NCBI GenBank assembly: GCA_023417935.1
Contig: JAEZDY010000023.1
Span: 418,890-482,889, forward strand
Source of the DNA: Bacteroidota bacterium
Lineage (GTDB): Bacteria > Bacteroidota > Bacteroidia > Bacteroidales > Lentimicrobiaceae
Direction: 5' to 3'
DNA length: 64,000 bases
Shown here: positions 54,893-63,850 of the stretch, piece by piece
Position numbering within the stretch: position 1 is the first letter of the stretch
How the letters are laid out: each line of letters begins with the position of its first letter
The notes under the pieces: generated by a model
What the model saw: only the letters and a program-made list of their open reading frames with translations
Database searches by the model: none
What the model was told of the DNA's origin: nothing
Translations under genes and position numbers: made by a program

Positions 54893-56257
54893 TTAGTTTT
54901 GGGTGAAGATTATTTTGCCTAATTGATCAATTTTACTGATTGCCTCAATTCTTATTTTCTTTGCCACAGCTTTTGCAGCATTAACATTGTTTTTCGAGAT
55001 AATGATTGAAGTGAACCCAATTTTTTCGGCTTCAGTTACTCTTTGCTCAATCCTGTTTACTGGTCTGATTTCACCTGAAAGACCGATTTCTCCTGCGAAG
55101 CAGGTTTTTGGATGAATAGGAATATCGATGTTTGACGACAAAATTGCGCTAACAATTGCCAGATCAGTTGCCGGATCAACAACTTTAATGCCACCGGCAA
55201 TATTCAGAAACACATCCTTAACCCCTAATTTGAAACCACATCGTTTTTCGAGGACAGCCAAAAGCATGTTCAACCTACGGGTATCAAATCCTGTGGAGGA
55301 ACGCTGAGGTGTACCGTAGGCAGCTGTGCTTACTAGAGCCTGAGTTTCAATAAGCATTGGCCTCAAACCTTCGAGGGTCGCAGCTATGGCAGTTCCGCTA
55401 AGCAGCTCTTCATGTTGGCCTAATAAGAGCTCTGAAGGGTTGTTAACTTCACGTAATCCTGAGTTATTCATTTCATAGATACCCAACTCAGAAGTGCTTC
55501 CAAATCTGTTTTTCACTGATCGTAATATCCTGAACCCGTAGTTACGGTCGCCTTCAAACTGCAGCACTGTATCAACCATGTGTTCAAGCACTTTCGGACC
55601 AGCAAGCGTTCCTTCCTTGGTTATATGGCCAATTAGAAAAACTGGGACATTAGTTCTTTTTGCAAATTGTAAAAGTTCAAAAGTAGTTTCCCTTATTTGT
55701 GATATACTTCCGGGCGATGACTCAATATTATCACTAACAAGCGTTTGAATGGAATCAACCAGAACAATTTGAGGCTGAAGCTTCTCGCACTGGCTAATTA
55801 CTGCTGATGATGATGTTTCAGTTAAAATGTAACACTGGTTTTTACCTAAACCAAGCCTTTCAGCACGCATTCTTATTTGCTGTTCACTCTCTTCACCTGA
55901 TATATAGAGGAACTTCTGGTTTTTCATGTTAAGAGCTACCTGAAGCATGAGTGTTGATTTACCAATGCCGGGCTCACCTCCTATCAACACAACTGAACCT
56001 GGAACCAATCCACCACCTAATACCCGGTTGAGTTCATTATTGGCAGTATCAATTCTATGCTCATCGGTAATGGAAACTTCATCAATCAGAACCGGGTTTT
56101 TCTCAGCCCTGTAAACCTTTGATGCAGTTTTATCATTACGTTGTACGATCTCCTCACTGTAAGTATTCCATTCACCACATGACGGACACTTGCCGATCCA
56201 TTTAGGTGATTCACTACCGCAATTCCTGCAGAAAAAAGCGGTCTTCACTTTTGACAT
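54893..56257 (-). CDS. radA: DNA repair protein RadA
   Basis: The 454-residue protein has a C4 zinc finger (Cys10, 13, 24, 27 in FCRNCG and KCPSCGEW), a RecA-like ATPase (Walker A GGEPGIGKST, about 93-102; Walker B VLVDSIQTL), the RadA-specific KNRFGS motif and a C-terminal Lon-like domain (about 280-454). RadA promotes branch migration of recombination intermediates. It is 11 bases after rfaE2 and 5 before the S1 protein gene. Confidence 0.96.
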   Translation of the reverse strand: MSKVKTAFFCRNCGSESPKWIGKCPSCGEWNTYSEEIVQRNDKTASKVYRAEKNPVLIDEVSITDEHRIDTANNELNRVLGGGLVPGSVVLIGGEPGIGKSTLMLQVALNMKNQKFLYISGEESEQQIRMRAERLGLGKNQCYILTETSSSAVISQCEKLQPQIVLVDSIQTLVSDNIESSPGSISQIRETTFELLQFAKRTNVPVFLIGHITKEGTLAGPKVLEHMVDTVLQFEGDRNYGFRILRSVKNRFGSTSELGIYEMNNSGLREVNNPSELLLGQHEELLSGTAIAATLEGLRPMLIETQALVSTAAYGTPQRSSTGFDTRRLNMLLAVLEKRCGFKLGVKDVFLNIAGGIKVVDPATDLAIVSAILSSNIDIPIHPKTCFAGEIGLSGEIRPVNRIEQRVTEAEKIGFTSIIISKNNVNAAKAVAKKIRIEAISKIDQLGKIIFTQN

Positions 56258-56268
56258 TATAGTTCAGT

Positions 56269-56763
56269 TTAAGAGTTGTTTCTGATCTTATTCTCTATTG
56301 AAGATGTTGAGAAGCCCGGCAGATAATCTAGTGTTATAACCTCTCCACCTTTTGACATCACAATATCATAGCCAACAATATCTTCCACCTTATAATCAGC
56401 ACCTTTTACAAGGACATCAGGCTGTATGAGTTTAATTATATTATAAGGTGTATCCTCATCAAAAAGCACCACGGCAGTTACAAATTCAAATGATGCTAAA
56501 ACCAGTGCACGTGAATGCTCGTCAATAATTGGCCTGCTTTTTCCTTTTATTCGCTGAACGGAGGCATCAGAGTTTAATCCAATGATTAGAACATCGCCCA
56601 GATCTCTTGCTTTTGCCAGATAATCTATATGACCCCGATGAATGAGATCAAAGCAACCATTTGTAAATACAACTTTCTTATTTTTTGAACGCCAGTCATT
56701 TAGAACTGACTGGAGTGTCAGCTGATCTGATATTTTCTGTTGTATCCGATTGAAGCTTGTCAT
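56269..56763 (-). CDS. rfaE2: ADP-heptose-type cytidylyl/adenylyltransferase (RfaE2/HldE C-terminal type)
   Basis: The 164-residue protein from the ATG at 56763 has the nucleotidyltransferase core VVFTNGCFDLIHRGHIDYL with the HxGH motif, and later GADYKVEDIVGYDIV and TLDYLPGFSTSSI. It activates sugar phosphate, normally D-glycero-beta-manno-heptose 1-phosphate, for LPS core synthesis; the kinase half (RfaE1) is not in the window. An upstream in-frame codon at 56814 would add a hydrophobic 17-residue lead that is not family-like. Its 5' end overlaps the upstream flippase-like gene by 68 bases. Confidence 0.88.
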   Translation of the reverse strand: MTSFNRIQQKISDQLTLQSVLNDWRSKNKKVVFTNGCFDLIHRGHIDYLAKARDLGDVLIIGLNSDASVQRIKGKSRPIIDEHSRALVLASFEFVTAVVLFDEDTPYNIIKLIQPDVLVKGADYKVEDIVGYDIVMSKGGEVITLDYLPGFSTSSIENKIRNNS

Positions 56764-57769
56764 TTCCTTTTCTATTAAAGGTATTAAGCAAAAGTAAGGA
56801 AAAAACGCCTGCAATAAGAATCATTATCGTTTGGCTTGACCATATTAGCCAACCCATTGCATAACCGGTTGTTGAAGAGATAGAGAACAAAAGAAGGGTT
56901 TCGGCAACTATAGCAGGGTAAATTCCAATGCCGCCCTGTACGATCATGATTCCAACTGACCCAAATACAAGAATAGCAAGGCCTGCTTCCATTGACAGGT
57001 TTGAAGTTTCTTTCAAACTGAAAAATACCACATAGGCCATAAGCAGGTACAGTACCCATATAGCAACAGTATAAAAGAAAAACAGAATGGGTTGCCTGAT
57101 TTTCAACAGCGATTGAATACCTGCCAGGAAACCTATAAGCATGTGATTTACTTTCAGATAAGCCTTAGTATTTATCAGTCTTTTCCTTAAAAAAAGGAAA
57201 ACTATCACAGTTACCGCAGTAACACCGATAAATGCCCACAGAAGGTTGCTTTCAAGAGCATCAGTTATATTCAATTTTGATTGCAGTGGAAGATATATTT
57301 TTTGAGTCACATATTCACTAAGCTTTGCCGACATTGTAAATATCATGATGAAAAAGAGTAACACAAATGCAATCATGTCAATAATGCGTTCGGTTATAAC
57401 AGTACCAAATGACTTATTGAATGGAATCTTTTCATATTGAGTGAGAATGCCACACCTGCTCACTTCGCCTAACCGCGGTAACGCCAAATTGGCAAGATAG
57501 GCTATCAGGACGGCCATATATACATTAAGCTTGCGGGGCTTATAACCAAGTGGTTCTATCAATATCCTCCAGCGCAAAGCACGAATCCAATGGCTTAATA
57601 ACCCCAGGATCATTGCAACAATGATCCAGCTATAGTTGGCAATTTTAAGAGATTTGATTATTTCATCTTTTTGATCTGGAGTAAGATTCTTGAGGAAAAG
57701 CCAGATAAAAAATATTCCTATTCCAAGGAAAAAAGTAAACCGCAGAACAACAAGAAGATGCTTTTTCAA
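56696..57769 (-). CDS. Flippase-like integral membrane protein (UPF0104/YbhN family)
   Basis: The 357-residue protein has about eight to nine membrane helices and family motifs SHWIRALRWRILIEPLGYKP, AYLANLALPRLGEVSRCG and GTVITERIIDM; the PRLGE and ERIID elements are diagnostic for the lysylphosphatidylglycerol-synthetase transmembrane/UPF0104 group. Members are thought to move lipids or affect lipid modification in the inner membrane. The polar C-terminal tail overlaps the rfaE2 start by 68 bases. It begins 2 bases after panD. Confidence 0.88.
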   Translation of the reverse strand: MKKHLLVVLRFTFFLGIGIFFIWLFLKNLTPDQKDEIIKSLKIANYSWIIVAMILGLLSHWIRALRWRILIEPLGYKPRKLNVYMAVLIAYLANLALPRLGEVSRCGILTQYEKIPFNKSFGTVITERIIDMIAFVLLFFIMIFTMSAKLSEYVTQKIYLPLQSKLNITDALESNLLWAFIGVTAVTVIVFLFLRKRLINTKAYLKVNHMLIGFLAGIQSLLKIRQPILFFFYTVAIWVLYLLMAYVVFFSLKETSNLSMEAGLAILVFGSVGIMIVQGGIGIYPAIVAETLLLFSISSTTGYAMGWLIWSSQTIMILIAGVFSLLLLNTFNRKGNDKLQSDTTENIRSADTPVSSK

Positions 57770-57771
57770 AC

Positions 57772-58122
57772 TTATCTGACTATTTTGTTGAATTGATCGG
57801 GGAAAACAATCGCAGGTGTATGATTTTTAGCTTCCTCAGGGCTCATTTGTGCGAAAGCGGCAATGATCACCAGGTCACCGGCAACAGCTTTTCGGGCAGC
57901 AGCACCATTCAGTGAAATCATACCTGAGCCTCGTAAGCCTCTGATCACGTATGTTTCAAGCCTCTCTCCATTATTAATATTGAGGACCTGAACTTTCTCA
58001 AACTCCACTAAATTGGCGGCTTCCATCAGGTCTTCATCAATACCTATACTACCGATGTAATGAAGGTTTGATTCAGTAATGGTTGCTCTGTGTATTTTTG
58101 ATTTTAAGATCTCTAACATCAT
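57772..58122 (-). CDS. panD: Aspartate 1-decarboxylase
   Basis: The enzyme makes beta-alanine from aspartate for pantothenate. It is made as a proenzyme that cuts itself between Gly24 and Ser25 (HYIGSIGID) to form the pyruvoyl cofactor. I place the start at the first of two adjacent ATGs ([16 protein letters not shown]), which gives the usual N-terminus and 116 residues; a longer TTG start is not family-like. [16 protein letters not shown] is also conserved. It is 14 bases after panC. Confidence 0.95.
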   Translation of the reverse strand: MMLEILKSKIHRATITESNLHYIGSIGIDEDLMEAANLVEFEKVQVLNINNGERLETYVIRGLRGSGMISLNGAAARKAVAGDLVIIAAFAQMSPEEAKNHTPAIVFPDQFNKIVR

Positions 58123-58136
58123 AGGGCACAAAAATA

Positions 58137-58976
58137 CTAAATTAATCGAATATTATCTATCAGCCTGATATCTCCGGCGAATACGGCTATAAATCCATGT
58201 GCGTTGGGTGTTATAAAGCCCTTTACGGGCTGGAGCGTATCACCATCAGCAACAACGAAATATTCTAAATTCAATGATTCCTGGTCTTCAAAAGAATCAA
58301 CGATAAAGCGTACAAGGTTTTCAGCAGTCAGTTCAGGTGCTTTCTGAGCTGCAATTTGAAGTTGTTGGTATATAAAAGGAGCTGCTAATCGCATTTCATC
58401 ACTTAACCTTGCATTCCTTGAACTCATTGCCAATCCGTCACTTTCTCTGCTTATGGGGCAGGCTATGATCTCCACCGGAAGCTGCAAATTATTGACCATT
58501 GCTTTTATGATCATAAGTTGCTGGTAATCCTTCTCACCGAAATATGCTTTATGCGGTGTTACAATATCAAAAAGTTTATGCACTACAATTGCAACCCCAT
58601 TAAAATGCCCCGGACGATATGCCCCCTCCATCACTTCAGCCAGTGAACCGAATTCATAATGCCTGTTAACAGGTTTGGGGTACATTTCCTTAGTATCAGG
58701 TACAAATACTGCATCTACTCCAGCCTTTTCAAGCATTGCTAGGTCCTTTTCAAGCTCCCTCGGGTACTTTGCCAGATCATCAGGATTATTAAACTGTATG
58801 GGATTTACAAAAATGCTCACAATGGTGAGATTGTTTTCTGCAACTGACCTTTCAACAAGTGATATGTGGCCTGCATGCAAGGCTCCCATTGTAGGAACAA
58901 ACCCTACAGTTAATCCGTTTGAGCGCTTTTGTGCGACGTAGCTTTGCACATCAGAAATCTTCTCAAAAACTTCCAT
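58137..58976 (-). CDS. panC: Pantothenate synthetase
   Basis: The 279-residue enzyme joins pantoate and beta-alanine using ATP. Family motifs: [16 protein letters not shown] (HIGH-like, His34 and His37), [34 protein letters not shown] and MSSRNARLS (KMSKS-like). Directly followed by panD, which supplies beta-alanine, so two consecutive steps are in one operon. It begins 7 bases after the thioredoxin-like gene. Confidence 0.96.
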   Translation of the reverse strand: MEVFEKISDVQSYVAQKRSNGLTVGFVPTMGALHAGHISLVERSVAENNLTIVSIFVNPIQFNNPDDLAKYPRELEKDLAMLEKAGVDAVFVPDTKEMYPKPVNRHYEFGSLAEVMEGAYRPGHFNGVAIVVHKLFDIVTPHKAYFGEKDYQQLMIIKAMVNNLQLPVEIIACPISRESDGLAMSSRNARLSDEMRLAAPFIYQQLQIAAQKAPELTAENLVRFIVDSFEDQESLNLEYFVVADGDTLQPVKGFITPNAHGFIAVFAGDIRLIDNIRLI

Positions 58977-58983
58977 CAGAGTA

Positions 58984-59502
58984 TTACTTAAGATTCAGTA
59001 TATTGACTAAATCCTGCTCAAGAGAGATAGAAGGAGTTTCAATAATTCTCCCGATTTCTTCGCCTCTATGAGTGAATATAAATGTTGGTACCAGTGTTAT
59101 TTCAAAATCAGCAAGACAAAAATCGCCACCTGTTTTCTTTCTGTCAACTGACACCATAAAGATCTTTTCCTCCGGATATCCAATCATATCGGCAATTTTG
59201 TAGAAATGTGGTACATGTTCTTTACTATCGCCACACCAGGTACCTAAAACTATAAACAAATGAGGCAGTTTATCAGTGTTCTTTTTAAGCAGGTCAATAG
59301 CAGTTTGATTAGGAATATATAACGCATACTCCTCATTAAACCATGTACCAATATTAATTAAGCCTTCCCTGGTAGTAGCACCAAATAAAATATCATTACC
59401 TGTGATAGAATCCTTAACAACCATATCTGATTCCTGTGCTTTTAAAGATATTTCAGGTACAAATATGAATAGGGCAATTAAAAAGAAGAAAAGTTTTCTC
59501 AT
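58984..59502 (-). CDS. Exported thioredoxin-like protein with WCGDS active site
   Basis: The 172-residue protein has a signal peptide (about 1-22) and a thioredoxin fold. The active site reads WCGDSKEHVP (Cys90), so the second cysteine of the CxxC motif is replaced by Ser93; the cis-proline is in ITLVPTFIF. With one cysteine, the protein cannot act as a simple dithiol oxidoreductase and more likely forms mixed disulfides or binds partners. It is the first gene of the pan operon with a promoter-like element about 34 bases upstream. Confidence 0.85.
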   Translation of the reverse strand: MRKLFFFLIALFIFVPEISLKAQESDMVVKDSITGNDILFGATTREGLINIGTWFNEEYALYIPNQTAIDLLKKNTDKLPHLFIVLGTWCGDSKEHVPHFYKIADMIGYPEEKIFMVSVDRKKTGGDFCLADFEITLVPTFIFTHRGEEIGRIIETPSISLEQDLVNILNLK

Positions 59503-59535
59503 GGATTTGGCTATTTTTTAGATAGAAAACGCGGG

Positions 59536-59543
59536 CAAAGGTA
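59536..59543 (-). promoter_or_regulatory. Candidate -7 promoter element for the thioredoxin-panC-panD operon
   Basis: The minus strand reads TACCTTTG followed by C, matching TAnnTTTG, about 34 bases before the first gene. Confidence 0.55.
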
Positions 59544-59730
59544 CTAATTTGATTTATCCGACCTGGTTATATTATATTTGGTTTTAAAAAATGAGGTTCT
59601 TGTGAACTAAAAAGGACTTTTCAGGTTAATATGGCTCTTATTTGAGCTGGTTGCATTGCTTTTTAAAAGGGTGTAAATCAGAAGGATAAAATAAACAATA
59701 ATTATATTGCATTGTTTTGGTGATTGAGTT

Positions 59731-59738
59731 TATATTTG
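59731..59738 (+). promoter_or_regulatory. Candidate -7 promoter element for the flavodoxin gene
   Basis: TATATTTG followed by C matches TAnnTTTG, 42 bases before the ATG. Confidence 0.55.
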
Positions 59739-59780
59739 CAACCTCATAAATGCAATGTAAGACTATAACGAATACTTGAA

Positions 59781-60293
59781 ATGGCAAAAATTGGAATTTT
59801 CTACGGAGGAAGCCTTAAAGGAAGCACCTATAAAGCAGCAAAGACAATCAGAGATCATTTCGGTGCAGGACTTGTTTCACTACACAACGTGAACGAGGCT
59901 ACCCGTGAAGATCTTGAGAAATATAAATATTTGATCTTAGGCACTTCAGCCTGGGGAATTGGTGAGATGCACCAGGATTGGGAACGGTTCATTGATGTGC
60001 TTGCAGAGGCCAATCTTGAGAAAAAGAAAGTTGCCCTTTTTGGATTAGGCGATCAGATTGAATACCCTGAAAGCTTCGTTGATGGTATGGGCACTGTTTT
60101 TTGCCGACTCCCGGTTAAAGAAAACGTTGTGGGTTTCTGGCCAACTCAAGGCTACTCTTTTTACTACTCAACCGCTGAGATGGAAGGTAAATTTGTTGGT
60201 CTTGCTATAGATGAAGACAGCCAGCCTGAATTAACAGAAGAAAGAATAACTAAATGGGTTGAGCAGTTGAAGAATGAGTTTCAGCTTAATTAG
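59781..60293 (+). CDS. fldA: Flavodoxin
   Basis: The 170-residue protein is a long-chain flavodoxin that carries electrons with FMN. The phosphate loop is close to the start (IGIFYGGSLKGSTYKAA), the first isoalloxazine loop is LGTSAWGIGEMHQDW and the second is ALFGLGDQIEYPESFVDG. The phosphate loop has GSLKGST in place of the usual GSxTGxT. It may replace ferredoxin in iron shortage. A TAnnTTTG element lies 42 bases upstream. Confidence 0.93.
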   Translation: MAKIGIFYGGSLKGSTYKAAKTIRDHFGAGLVSLHNVNEATREDLEKYKYLILGTSAWGIGEMHQDWERFIDVLAEANLEKKKVALFGLGDQIEYPESFVDGMGTVFCRLPVKENVVGFWPTQGYSFYYSTAEMEGKFVGLAIDEDSQPELTEERITKWVEQLKNEFQLN

Positions 60294-60318
60294 GTAACCG
60301 CTCGTAGTTCATCTCACC

Positions 60319-60384
60319 TCTTACCTCTCCCCAAGGAGAGGATTCTTTCACCTCATCCCGGCCTTCTCCTCAAGGAGAAGGTGA
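60319..60384. repeat. Palindromic intergenic repeat with two hairpins
   Basis: Two perfect hairpins stand side by side: CCTCTCC/GGAGAGG (60324-60341) and CCTTCTCC/GGAGAAGG (60362-60381), each with a 4-base loop, joined by TCACCTCATCCCGG. The base composition is unlike the AT-rich surroundings. The CCTCATCCCGGCC core resembles repeats scattered through many Bacteroidota genomes. It lies between the flavodoxin and M28 genes and may also end transcription. Confidence 0.85.
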
Positions 60385-60450
60385 AGGTTCCTGAAGACTT
60401 ACCTACCATTTTGAGATATCTCAACAGTAAGGTGCGTTTGCATTTTTTTA

Positions 60451-60458
60451 TATCTTTG
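60451..60458 (+). promoter_or_regulatory. Candidate -7 promoter element for the M28 peptidase gene
   Basis: TATCTTTG followed by C matches TAnnTTTG, 25 bases before the start codon. A TTTG lies 10 bases upstream, too close for the normal -33 spacing. Confidence 0.5.
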
Positions 60459-60483
60459 CTAACTTACTATCTTATAGTTCAAG

Positions 60484-62271
60484 ATGAAGCACAAGATATC
60501 ACACCTCATTATTTTTCTTTTTTTAGTTTCAGCCTCGGGATTTAGTCAGGGGATAATATCCATTGATTCATTAAAGAAGCATGTATTCTATTTAGCTTCC
60601 CCTAAATTGCAAGGCAGACAAGCAGGGACAGAAGGTGATTCTCTGGCGGCAGTATATATCAGGGAAAAATTTATTGAAGCGGGGCTTGAGCCATTATTCA
60701 ACAACTGTTTCCAGTACTTTACACTAGTTACTGAAGTTAGTGCAGGTGAATCAAATAAATTGAATGTTGCAGGAAAAGAGTTCGAAGCAGGCAAAGACTT
60801 CCAACCCTTCTCATTCTCAACATCTGATTCTCTTGAAGCTTCTGTAGTATTTGCCGGATTCGGTATTGAAGGAAAAAGTGATTCATTGGTATGGGATGAT
60901 TATAAAACCGTGGATGTTAAGTCAAAATGGGTGCTCCTGATACGTGGTGACCCGGAACCCGATAATCCTTCCAGCGCTTTTATCCCCATGGCTTCCGATC
61001 GTGCTAAAGCATTGAACGCAAAGGACAAAGGTGCAGCAGGTGTTCTGCTGGTTTCCCCATCTTCCATTGACAGGGCTGACCAGCCGGTTGATATTGCTTT
61101 TGACAAATCAGTATCAGATGCCGGCATTCCGGTTATAAGCATTACCCGCAAACTTGCTGCTGACATACTTATGCTACAGGTTAAATCAATTGACTCCCTT
61201 GAAAAACAAATGATCAGCACCAGGCAACCAATATCATTTAATGCTCCTACAAAGGTTACGGCTATTACTCAAATTCAAAGAGAAAAAGCGGTGTCGCGCA
61301 ATATTGCAGCAATGGTTCAAGGCTCTCATCCTGATTTAAAAGATGAGTTCATTGTGATAGGTGCACACTATGATCATCTTGGCATGGGTGGTAGTGGTTC
61401 AGGATCAAGGGTACCTGATGAGACAGCAGTTCACGGTGGTGCTGATGATAATGCTTCAGGCGTGGCTTCATTAATTGAGCTTGCACGGTATTTCTCGATT
61501 CCTTCTAACAGACTTTCACGAAGTATCATTTTTGCATCATTTGGTGCTGAAGAGATGGGTATAATTGGCGCCAGATATTTTGTTGATCATGCTCCTGTGC
61601 CTGTAAGGTCGATCAAGGCAATGATCAATATGGATATGGTTGGCAGGTTGAAAGATGAAAAAGAGCCATCCATCAGTATTTCAGGGACAGGCACTTCTAA
61701 TATCACTGATTCTATATTAAATATAACTGAGAAAAACAGAGTATTCAGCATAAAAAGAGTGCCTGATGGTTATGGTCCTTCCGATCATGCCGCTTTTTAT
61801 ACAGCAGGCATACCGGTAATGTTTCTAAGTACCGGAGTACATACTGATTATCATACTCCGCTTGACAGTCCGGAGAAGCTAAACTTTGAAGGACAAGCGG
61901 CAATTACAGAATTCACTGCAGATCTGTTGAGTATTTTGGCTAATTTGAACAAAGCCCCTATATTTGCCGAGGCGGGAGCTAAACGTGAAGCTGGTCATTA
62001 TGGCCGAAATCTTAAGGTGGTTTTAGGTATTATGCCCGATGTATCAGGTGCTGAAACATCAGGAGGTATGAAAGTTGAAGGCACACGCAAAGATGCTCCG
62101 GCTGCCAAAGCCGGAATGATGAAAGGCGATATTATTACAGCAATAAACGGAATGAAGGTGGCAAATATTTATGACTACATGAGCAGGTTAAGTAAACTTA
62201 AGCCGGGCGATACAGTGAATGTTGAGATACTCAGGAATGGCGCACAGGAAGTTCTTATCATTCAATTATAA
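60484..62271 (+). CDS. Exported M28-family aminopeptidase with PA and PDZ domains
   Basis: The 595-residue protein has a signal peptide (about 1-21), a protease-associated domain inserted near 110-230 (KWVLLIRGDPEP) and an M28 peptidase domain (about 265-480). Zinc ligands lie in VIGAHYDHLG, GGADDNASG, FGAEEMG, NMDMVG and near VHTDYHTP. A PDZ domain ends the chain (about 490-595; APAAKAGMMKGDIITAINGM). It should remove N-terminal amino acids from peptides in the periplasm or outside. Its own promoter element lies upstream. Confidence 0.92.
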   Translation: MKHKISHLIIFLFLVSASGFSQGIISIDSLKKHVFYLASPKLQGRQAGTEGDSLAAVYIREKFIEAGLEPLFNNCFQYFTLVTEVSAGESNKLNVAGKEFEAGKDFQPFSFSTSDSLEASVVFAGFGIEGKSDSLVWDDYKTVDVKSKWVLLIRGDPEPDNPSSAFIPMASDRAKALNAKDKGAAGVLLVSPSSIDRADQPVDIAFDKSVSDAGIPVISITRKLAADILMLQVKSIDSLEKQMISTRQPISFNAPTKVTAITQIQREKAVSRNIAAMVQGSHPDLKDEFIVIGAHYDHLGMGGSGSGSRVPDETAVHGGADDNASGVASLIELARYFSIPSNRLSRSIIFASFGAEEMGIIGARYFVDHAPVPVRSIKAMINMDMVGRLKDEKEPSISISGTGTSNITDSILNITEKNRVFSIKRVPDGYGPSDHAAFYTAGIPVMFLSTGVHTDYHTPLDSPEKLNFEGQAAITEFTADLLSILANLNKAPIFAEAGAKREAGHYGRNLKVVLGIMPDVSGAETSGGMKVEGTRKDAPAAKAGMMKGDIITAINGMKVANIYDYMSRLSKLKPGDTVNVEILRNGAQEVLIIQL

Positions 62272-62302
62272 ATATTGAGCAGTTCAAATTTCTAATTCTT
62301 CT

Positions 62303-62701
62303 ATGGTAAATATACTTTCTGCTGAAACTGCTCTTAAATTTTTGAAGTTCGGTGTTGTGGGGTTTTCAGGCGTGTTTGTTGATTTTGGTTTCACCTATTT
62401 ATTCAAAGAGAAATTCAAAGTACAAAAATACATTGCAAATGCAATAGGCTTTACCATTGCAGCAAGCAGCAACTACTACCTTAACCGCATATGGACATTT
62501 AATAGTAATAACCCGGAAATTGCACTTGAATATGGACGATTCCTTGGTATTGCCCTTATAGGCCTTCTGATCAATACCCTCGTTATTTACCTTCTGGTAT
62601 CAAAAACCAAAACAAACTTCTACCTGGCTAAGCTGGTAGCTATCTTCATCGTCACTATCTGGAACTTTTTGATCAATTTGAATTACACTTTTGTTATTTA
62701 A
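62303..62701 (+). CDS. GtrA-family membrane protein
   Basis: The 132-residue protein has four membrane helices and the family's opening LKFLKFGVVGFSGVFVDFGF and the central YYLNRIWTFNS motif. GtrA proteins are thought to flip undecaprenyl-phosphate-linked sugars for O-antigen or cell-surface glycan work, usually next to a glycosyltransferase, which is not seen here. It lies 31 bases after the M28 gene. Confidence 0.9.
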   Translation: MVNILSAETALKFLKFGVVGFSGVFVDFGFTYLFKEKFKVQKYIANAIGFTIAASSNYYLNRIWTFNSNNPEIALEYGRFLGIALIGLLINTLVIYLLVSKTKTNFYLAKLVAIFIVTIWNFLINLNYTFVI

Positions 62702-62780
62702 AGTAGTTCAAAGGTAGTTCAAAGCGCTACGCGCGTTCAAAGTAGTTCAAGATAGTTCAATGTTGTTCAATGTTGTTCAA
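62702..62780 (+). repeat. Tandem array of a 10-11-bp unit ending in TTCAA
   Basis: Units AGTAGTTCAA, AGGTAGTTCAA, an 18-base variant with GCGCTACGCGCG inserted, AGTAGTTCAA, GATAGTTCAA, TGTTGTTCAA and TGTTGTTCAA run head to tail. The array begins right after the GtrA stop codon and runs into the first codons of the next reading frame. Confidence 0.92.
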
Positions 62781-63850
62781 TGTTTGAAGTTGTTGGACAA
62801 AAACCTTCACGTGGAATTTACGTGAACGAGAGTGGCCCATACAATAATATGGTTTACCTGAACAAATTCTATAATTTATCCTATGGTATCGTAGCTGAAG
62901 GATGTAACCGCTCTAATAACGGTTTTGTTGGACTGCAGTTGAAGTGCAACACATTCGAGTACACGTATAATGACATCACTGTTTTACCTGATTCTTTACT
63001 GCCTGATACTTTAATGATAAGTATTTTGGGAGTTGCAAAAGATCAGGGAAGAGCAGCACCTAAATTTTGTGATCAATTGGCTGGAAACACCTTTTCGCAG
63101 TTTGCTGGTAATAAGTTCCATTTTTACAATGGGCCTTTTAATACGGTGAATTATTATTTTTTGAGATCAAATAACGATATGGAACCGATAAATACATGGC
63201 GTGTCAAAGCTTCAGGGGAAGAACCTGATCATCCCGGTGATTGCTGTCCTCCAAATGTATATGGAGGAGGCGGTTCAGGGACTATCGACATGGCAACCAT
63301 GGAATATAATGATGAATATCAGGAAACTTCAGCAGAACTTGACTCACTGATAGATCAGGGAGAAACCGACAGTAAACTTTTCACTATCAATACTGCTGTA
63401 CCTGACGAAGGACTTTCAATCACAGGAGATTTGCTACAAACATCACCTTATGTTTCTGATACGGTAATCAAGAAAACCATTGAACGGGAAGATGTTATAA
63501 CCAACAGTATGTTAAGGGATATTATGGTTGCAAATCCTCACTCAGCTAAATCAACTGAATTGATTGATCATTTGGATGCTAGATTTGACCCTATGCCTCA
63601 ATACATGAAGGATGAGATATTGGAAGGTCAATTGATCGAGTCTGCCAGGGAGCACAAAGAAGCAGAAAGCAATCTCCTCAAGCGGGCATACGAATATGGC
63701 GTTAACAGGCAGCTTGCCCAATTGTTAACAGATTCGCTCAGAGCTGTAATAACTTCGTCCCTAACCTGCCTACTAAACCAGCGCTTGTTGCCATGCTTCA
63801 AAGAGAGTTGCAACAAACTCACAGCCCTCAAACCAGGGAACAACAACTGA
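62780..63850 (+). CDS. 5'-truncated fragment of a large beta-helix surface protein
   Basis: The 356-residue frame has no signal peptide and begins inside the tandem array. Its first ~130 residues read as rungs of a right-handed parallel beta-helix (RGIYVNESGPYNNMVYLNKF, SYGIVAEGCNRSNNGFVGL). They are followed by a Cys/Gly-rich hinge (CCPPNVYGGGGSG) and a helical domain (DEILEGQLIESAREHKEAES). Such parts occur in giant secreted T9SS-type proteins in this phylum, so the N-terminal portion and export signal seem lost. Near 63740 the frame breaks, with the coding continuing one frame off. It is probably decayed or affected by sequence errors. Confidence 0.55.
   Translation: MFEVVGQKPSRGIYVNESGPYNNMVYLNKFYNLSYGIVAEGCNRSNNGFVGLQLKCNTFEYTYNDITVLPDSLLPDTLMISILGVAKDQGRAAPKFCDQLAGNTFSQFAGNKFHFYNGPFNTVNYYFLRSNNDMEPINTWRVKASGEEPDHPGDCCPPNVYGGGGSGTIDMATMEYNDEYQETSAELDSLIDQGETDSKLFTINTAVPDEGLSITGDLLQTSPYVSDTVIKKTIEREDVITNSMLRDIMVANPHSAKSTELIDHLDARFDPMPQYMKDEILEGQLIESAREHKEAESNLLKRAYEYGVNRQLAQLLTDSLRAVITSSLTCLLNQRLLPCFKESCNKLTALKPGNNN

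Noticed and set aside
58123..58131. TTG start for panD three codons upstream
   Set aside because: The extra residues are not family-like and they overlap a TAnnTTTG-like stretch; adjacent ATGs give the normal N-terminus.
62702..62780. CRISPR array
   Set aside because: Units of 10-11 bp are directly joined with no spacers and there are no cas genes; it is a simple tandem repeat.
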